Assembly (NCBI GenBank): GCA_038502055.1
Contig: JAXRKN010000043.1
Span: 682,001 to 746,000 of the forward strand
Reading direction: 5' to 3'
Length of the DNA: 64,000 bases
DNA from: Tanytarsus gracilentus
Lineage: Eukaryota > Arthropoda > Insecta > Diptera > Chironomidae
Shown: piece by piece, positions 56,901 to 64,000 of the stretch
Numbering within the stretch: the stretch's first letter is position 1
How the letters are laid out: every line of letters starts with the position of its first letter
Translations under genes and position numbers: made by a program
Notes under the pieces: generated by a model
What the model was told of the DNA's origin: nothing
The model's input: the letters and a program-made list of their open reading frames with translations, nothing else
Databases searched by the model: none

Positions 56901-59900
56901 CTTGAGGACGAAAAACATTCGTTTGACCAAGTTGATAAAGTCTAATGCAAATGAAGCCATAAAATGCAAGAAGTTGAAATTTTCAGAGTGTGCCTGTTTA
57001 ATGGAGCATGCTGCAAGACATTTCTAAGTCTTTTCTCAAAGGAAAATTGTCATAATCAATTAGAGTAAAATTCTCTGAAGATATTCTGTAGTTTCACAGC
57101 AAACAAAAGAAAATCAATTAAATGTTCACAAAACTTCAATTGAAACCAAAAGTTCCTTAAGTATTTTTAATCAGCATCAAAAGATTCACTTCGCAAAAAC
57201 CAGCTTGCAACATTGTAAGAAGTAAACATCTCTTGATTGTAAATTCTTCACTTTCAACAAATAATTGATGGTTAAAAGGATTGTTAAAACTTGAAAACAG
57301 TAAAGCTTTTTCTTCTTGCAGCTTTTCAAACTTTTCTCGCCATTTTTCAATTTCTCCATCACAACAAACATGAATTGAGACATAAGAAGCAAGAGGAAAA
57401 GTTTTAAAATTGAAAGACTATAGAAAGTTGAGCTTATTACACTCGAATTCCCATTCATTAGACTATCGTAGATTTTCAGCACAGGTTGGGATTTTTTTGC
57501 CAAATTATGATTTTAAAAAAATTTCAAATTAAATTTTAACGTAATGAATTTTTTAAAAACACTTTTAAAGAGTAAAAAATTCTCAACCCCTTGTCACATC
57601 TTTTTATTTTCGATAAAGGATGATAAAACTTTTTACATCGTCGAGTCTGGATGAAGTTAGAGAAGATATACAGCAGAAAAAACTATAATAATAGAGTTGA
57701 AGTATTTTGTCGGGATTTGATTGCGAACTTTTTGTTGTTATTTTAAGGGTAAAGTGGGATGAAAATCTATGAATATCGCATAACGTGTGATTGCATTCGA
57801 ATTTGTGTTTGAGGAAGAGAATAAAGTTTTTGGTGTTATTTCCTTTACATTGTTTTCTGTTTCTAGAACGCCATAAAAAGTTACCAACAAAAATTGAAGC
57901 AGTTTCACCCCTCAATATTCAAGTTCCATTATAAAAATCACATAATGGCGTTGCTTCAACAATTGTAAGACACTTTATGTCACAATCTTGAGCTGTGCAC
58001 AAGTGCTGCACATGCATTTAACCCAGATAAGGATCCCTCAATGCATTGCAATGCAGAGAATTGTTAAAGCATAAAAATTGCTTTTATTAAATTTCAAATT
58101 TTCAAAATATTGAAAAATTATTTAAAACTCAGCGATGAGAAGAAAAATTGGTTGTCGGCGAAAAGGAGAAGAAAAATTAATTTCGAGACAATAGAAAATT
58201 TCTTTTTGGCATCCATCTATAAATAAAAAATTAAAATGAGATCAGCATGACGTAAAGCAGCAAATTTTATGGTTTTTGAGGTGAGTTCAAGTGTCAATAA
58301 AAAAATTTCAATATAAACTGTAATTAAATTTTAAATCGAAATAGAAAAATGTTAAAAATTGACTTTGGATTTTAATTTAATTTAAATATATCTCACTTTA
58401 CAATAAATCAATCTTTTAACATAATTAATTACAATATAAAATACGCAGAAAAAACTAATCAGGTCAACACTCATCAGAACGAGGAAGCAGAATTTAAATT
58501 AAATACGCGCGAGAGATGTGTCGAGGAATTCTATTAAAAAGGGGACTCACAAAGCTCGTTCATCAACATGAGATTGCATGTAATTACTTCTCAAATATCT
58601 CTCCTCTTCACTTCCACAGCCATGCCACCAACTGACATACATACGACATCATCGCAAATGCCGAGTACACCGTGCATGTGTAATTTCATTTTACATGTAT
58701 TTAAAAATTGGTTTTTCGTACCAGAATTAAGAAGAAGATTGCGAGTGAGAGAGAAAATTAATTAAAATAGTTTCGTGCTTGGTTTCTGCTTTTCTACTGC
58801 GGCTTAGGCGGTGATGTTTGCCGAATGAGAGTAAATTATTTTGTGCTGCTTTTCTGGCTGTTTTAATTTGATGAATGATTTTGCAAACAAGATTTCTGGG
58901 AGATCCTCTTTGAGTGACTGAGTGCATCTATGATTAAAGTTTTAAAAACTTAATACAATTAGTTAATCTACCTAATTATAATGTACTTTGTATTAATTTG
59001 ATTTTAAAATTTTTAAAGTGAAAATAATTTTATTTTTGTCGTTCGGTAAAATTAAAATTTTTCTTTTCCGGAAGCTCTTTATGTGACGAGCTTCGATTGT
59101 CTGATAATGATGACTATGTACTGCAAAACAGCACAATCCAAGGGCAATGTGATTACACAATTTATTCAAAGATCGTGTAAGCAAAATAATTGGATTTATG
59201 TGAAGGGTATACAGGAGGCGGATGAGCAAGTAGACATAATAAAATGATTAATTGGATAATTTCAACATGGAGCACCCACACGCATTCAAGCACTTCATAC
59301 AAACTTGATGATATTTTTCTTTAATTAACGACTTCCAATTTATTTACTCCTCGCATCGATTTGATGTGCGAGCGAGAGGGAAAAAATTCTGCCTCAGTCA
59401 TGGCATTATGATGACGATGTGTGCTCATCATTAAAGATTTATTCACGAAATGAACATAAAGCGCAAAGATATGCCGTAGCGTGTCGATCATCTAATGAAG
59501 TGACGAGTGAAAAATAAAATTTATTTTATGGGCGGATATGATGACAATTTATGAAAATATTTGTCACTCAAATGAAAAATGTCATCTCTCTTTTTTTTGG
59601 CTCTATAAACTTTAATGGATTCATTTGATCATAAATTTTTCTCGTGTTGAAAAATTCCACTCATAATTGATTGCGCCGGCAATTAGTTTGTTAATTGATG
59701 ACCACTCTAAAAAATTCAATCAATATTTCAATTTGAATGCATCAAAAATTTCAACATGTTGCGATAGTGACGGCTTGTCGAAAAACACGCAGTCGCCGGG
59801 TGTGAAATATTTTTTGTAAATTAATTTTTAAATCTGATATAAAAAGTGAATTAATTAAAAATTATTTGAAAAAAATCAAAAAGTTTCTATCCCCTGAACT

Positions 59901-62900
59901 TTCGACAAAAAAAACGTCAATGTTTCTTCTATATGTAGCCACTAGCGGCATAAAACAACCTAGTCGTCATAACGAGATGATGAGAGCGAGAGCAGCAAAA
60001 AAAATACGAGAAAATTTGTTAACATCATCATCGTAGAATGAGAAAAAAATGCCGCGATTTTCTAACCATACACACATTGGCAACTCTGAGATTTATGCAT
60101 GAGAAAAGTAAAGAAATGAAAAACTATCTCGTTTGCCGTGTGTTCGAAATGAGTGTCGGAGATTATAATTTTAAAATAAACATCCACACGCGGAGTTGTA
60201 TTTTATCTTCTTCTTCAACTCGATTCTAATGTGTGAATGTGAATGTATTGCGAACGAATTTCCCAGACGATTTTCTCCGCTCAAAAAGAATTTTTCTTTC
60301 TTTTTCTCAATGAGTAGGTTTTGCTCAGCATCTCCCGTTGCTACCGCAGAAAATGAGCTGAGCTTCAGTATGAATTTTTCATTTTAATAAAATGGATTAA
60401 TTTGCTTTTATTTCCGCGGAAAGTCAGATTTTATTTCACTTTTATTTCGGTGTGCAATTCGCGGCTGCATAAATTCAATAGGAAAGAATGTGCAAAGTGT
60501 TCTTGAAAGGAATTCTTTAATAATTTTTTGGTGAATTTTTAATTGAGTAAAAAGAGAGAGAAAAAAATGAAAACCGCATTGAGTGAAAATCTGAGAAAAT
60601 TCAATAAAAAAAATTACTGGGATGAAGTTGGAAGAAAATTTGTTGAAATAAAATTAAAATTTTGATTTTTAAAGATTTAAAAATTCAATCGTAATTTTCA
60701 AATTATGCATCAAGATCACAGAAATTTGTATAAAATTTCGAATTTCGAATTTTTAAATTTTTTTCACTCATTCAAATAATTTCCTAAAAATCTCTGAAGT
60801 AAATTTTTGTTAACTAATAAAATTTTAATTCCAAACTCAATCCAGTAATTTTTTGCTGACCTGATTGAAAAATTATCGAAATAAAATAATTTTTTAATCC
60901 CTCAAAAATTAAAAGAGATAAAAAGAAAACCACAGCAAGCAAAAAATACATAATTGAAAAAATATTTATGAAATCAAATAAAATTTATTGTTATGAGCCA
61001 TGAAATCGAGGAGAAATACTTTTCTATTTTTATTGTGAATGAGAGCAAAAGCAAATTCGAAGAGATTATTCGTGTGCGGTTTCTAAAAAATCGGCAGAAG
61101 TGAGATCAATAGCGGTAAAGTGAGAAAGATCAAAAGAAAATTAGAAATCGAAGTGCTAAAAGCTGCCTCAAAAAAGTGCCAAAAAATAAATTTCTCAATT
61201 TTCGCCGAGTGAAAGAAAATGTGATAATTTTCCCTCTTGCAACTGTCCATCATCGACAGACATGTGAACGAAGAAAAATTGAGGAGAGAAATTTTGTCTC
61301 TGAGTGATAGAAAAACTCATTGTTATTTTTGATGAAAAAAATTTATAACCAAGGTGTTCCGAAAATATTATAGTGAAATTTACACGAAGTAAATACAGAC
61401 AGGTTGGTTTGAGTGCTGCACTATGAGATAATTTCATTCAAACGTGTGCAAGTTAAATTTCGAATACTAAGATCAAATTTATTTTTCGAGTAAAAAAATA
61501 TTTTTTTCCTTGAAAATATATAATTTTTATCGAATGGTTTAGTTTTCTATCACTCAAAATCAAATTTTAAGTTAATCCCAACCTCCTACTGAGCTGCAAA
61601 CTCAAAAAATAGTTAGCATCAATAAAGAAATTCATTAGCCTACTAATTTAACTTTCAATGATTACAAAGAATTTCAATAAATTTTCCTTGCGAAAATATG
61701 CATTTTATTAAAGTGGAAATTAGCCTAATTTCCGGCTTTTTCCCGGCATCACTTATATATATTAAATGGTTGCTCATGTATCTATCTACATTTTCTGATA
61801 TTCGTATGTCGGTTCTGTTCGGTTCCGCAGAAGTTTTTTAATGCTGAATTTTACTAAACTTTGAGGAACCACAGCTTAATATTTCCTCTTTATTTCCAAA
61901 ATCTATTGATGCAGTTTGGTAGATATGACTTTTATCATTTAAAGTCTAATTATCATCGAATGTTGAATGTGCTCACATTTAGAGATATTTCGATTTATAC
62001 CAAAGGGTAATTTTGTATTGAAAATCATATAAAACCTCGTGGAGCTGGTAATGTTAAGGATACAATTTTCGAAATGATATTTTTTATTAGCTACGGTATC
62101 AAGCTTTTAATCGAGTAAAGGGAATTAATTTTAAAACAAACTTAAAGCTAAATTTAACGAGTTTTAAAGAAACTTGCACACGATTGAATGAAATTATCTC
62201 ATAGTGTGCTGTGATAGTGTTTTTAAATAATTCTCGGATGAGGGAAATTATGGTAAATTTTTTGAAATTCTAAATTTTGATTTAGATGAAAACAATCAAG
62301 GAGACATTAAAATAATTTCAAAGAAGTCAAACAGCTTGAACTTCCTTAGTATAAAATTTCAACACTCTGAAATAAAATCCGCCAATTCTTCATGAGTAAT
62401 TTCCTGTAATTTTAATTTAATTTAATTAATTGCCTCATTTGTTCCTCGAATTTGTGCCTTTACTTAAAAAACAAAGCGTTTCAAATTTCAATCCCCTCAA
62501 AATTAATTAAACTCACATCCGTTTAACTCTTTCAACATATCATGTTCACTCACTTTTCAATTTAATTCACAAAGGAGAAAATCTTTCCAACAATTTGATA
62601 TTTTCAGTTGGAAAAAATTCTTGTTTTCTCAAAGAAGCAAAAACGAGTTTCTGAGAATTGATTTTGAGGAAGTTTTATTGTTTCACATTTGTTATCAATT
62701 CAAAGTCATCCGCAAAGCTCGCTTTAATCCCAATCTATAAATTATAAATGCGTTACAAAATTCTCATTTCATTGTCAACGAATGCGAACACAAAAAAGTT
62801 GTCTTGAGAGCAGCGCGACACTCTTTAATAATGATGATGATTTCTGCGGGTTTTATCGGACTATTCAACCCGAAAATATCGTGCTTTATTGCTCTGCGGC

Positions 62901-64000
62901 TGTCTCTTGATGGCTATGTGGCGCTTTGTGACATCTGAAACCGACGTCGTAGTTTTTTTTTTCATTCTCTCTCTTTCTCATATATTGAATGAAAATATTT
63001 ATTTTTTCCCTCAAGCTGCTCTTTCTTCCTCCAATTTCTTCTTTTTCATCATCATATTTTTTTCTCGTGATGTGTCTCGATATCGAAACACATGCTAACC
63101 ATGTATTTTTTTCCTTGTGATCTTTTCATGAATCGGGTTTCGAATTAATTTGAAATATTTTTTCGATTATTCCTGAATTAATTTTTTTTCTGGTATCGTG
63201 AAGTAAATTTTTGATTGAACTTTTCTTCAGGTGTTGTACTCTCTTTGCGGATGACTGGGATTTTTAATCAATTTTTAGGGTTCAACGAAATTTAATGAAA
63301 ATCTTGATAAATTCCCATAATCATCACATTTTATCACCCCAAATTGCCTTTAATCACTGAAAACACAATTTTTGAAGTCATTAACTCACGAGAGTGAGAA
63401 TTTTCATGGCGGGATAAGCAGCGAGTGATATTGATATGTCATTTATGCCAAGTGTGCTAATTTGTTATGCCCGCTCATTAAATTAAATTGGGTCTAACGA
63501 CGATAATGACAAAATTACGGAGCTCGGAGGCAAGATCTTTTGGCACGTGTTGCAATTTCTCTATCTGGATGGAGGAAAAAGTGACTTTGGCTATGAAATT
63601 TGAGTCTGTTTAAGATTTTTGAAGGGAAACATGATCTGTTGATTCCCCTTAAGGTTGAAATAATATTTTTCTAATTTCCTCAAAAGCATTCGCATCAACA
63701 TTATCTGAGGCAATATTGCAAACCCACTTAATGGTTCAATAAAAGCTTCCAAATCATTAGTTTTTATATATTTACTGCCAACTCTCCTCTAAGTCACTCA
63801 TGACAACGTTTATTGTGCGCCAGAGGTTTTTTTCAGAATGGAATTTGGATATTTTTCGACACTTTTACGAATATTTAAAATTTCCAACTCTAATTTTTAA
63901 ATTTTTCAAGTATCAGACCGATCTCGCACATTATTTATTGTCTCCCACACAAATACTTTCACTTTTATCTTTAATATTATTCGTGGAAATTAACGTAATT

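Larger units (their letters stand above)
51741..64000. other. right-hand region without a supported gene
   Basis: About 12 kb of AT-rich sequence with only short chance ORFs. Weak exon-like stretches occur at 55142-55212 and 58622-58682 but cannot be assigned. Notable structures are the inverted repeats at 53855-53917 and 53927-53985. The region may be intergenic or the intron of a gene whose exons lie beyond the window. Confidence 0.5.

Noticed and set aside
57186..57915. Two minus-strand ORFs of about 105 codons
   Set aside because: No domain, low-complexity Leu/Lys/Ser composition, and no splice partners in the surrounding sequence.

Overview
The window looks like nuclear DNA of an insect, most likely a lower (nematoceran) fly. 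It is strongly AT-rich, introns range from about 60 bases to more than 13 kb, splice sites are canonical GT/AG, and the recognisable proteins are insect-type. I could not run a similarity search. All family calls rest on motifs and remembered family features, and the species is unknown.

Layout. (1) Positions 320-12443, plus strand: the 3' end of a spectraplakin gene (short stop, shot). It encodes the paired EF-hands, the GAS2 microtubule-binding domain and a Ser/Arg-rich tail with SxIP-type EB1-binding motifs, and it ends in REPFRL. Two exons after GAS2 (6493-6647 and 8200-8375) have the same entry and exit phases, so by reading frame they can only be used one at a time. A further candidate exon or short 3' end lies at 3140-3315. 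(2) Positions 12444-18960: intergenic, holding a 119/120-bp tandem repeat and a related dispersed element. (3) Positions 19023-51449, plus strand: one 11-exon two-pore-domain potassium channel gene (664 residues) spread over 32 kb. It has both pore signatures (TTIGYG, TTIGFG) and an unusually long intracellular loop between the two channel halves. (4) Three genes sit inside introns of that channel gene: a single-exon, divergent seven-transmembrane receptor (19535-20413, plus), a two-exon secreted clip-domain serine protease with a non-standard activation site (21167-22481, minus), and a four-exon secreted Gly/Gln/Asn-rich protein (28181-30299, minus). (5) Positions 51450-64000: no gene I can support, but there is one nearly perfect hairpin at 53927-53985.

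The genes do not form a pathway. Shot is cytoskeletal, the channel is a background K+ conductance, and the nested genes are a receptor, a protease and an extracellular structural-type protein with no evident shared role. The most interesting items are the strictly exclusive shot exons, the candidate alternative shot terminus, the channel with its swollen M2-M3 loop and intron-split filters, the degenerate receptor, the odd protease, and the hairpin. I saw no CRISPR, prokaryotic, viral or tRNA/rRNA features.
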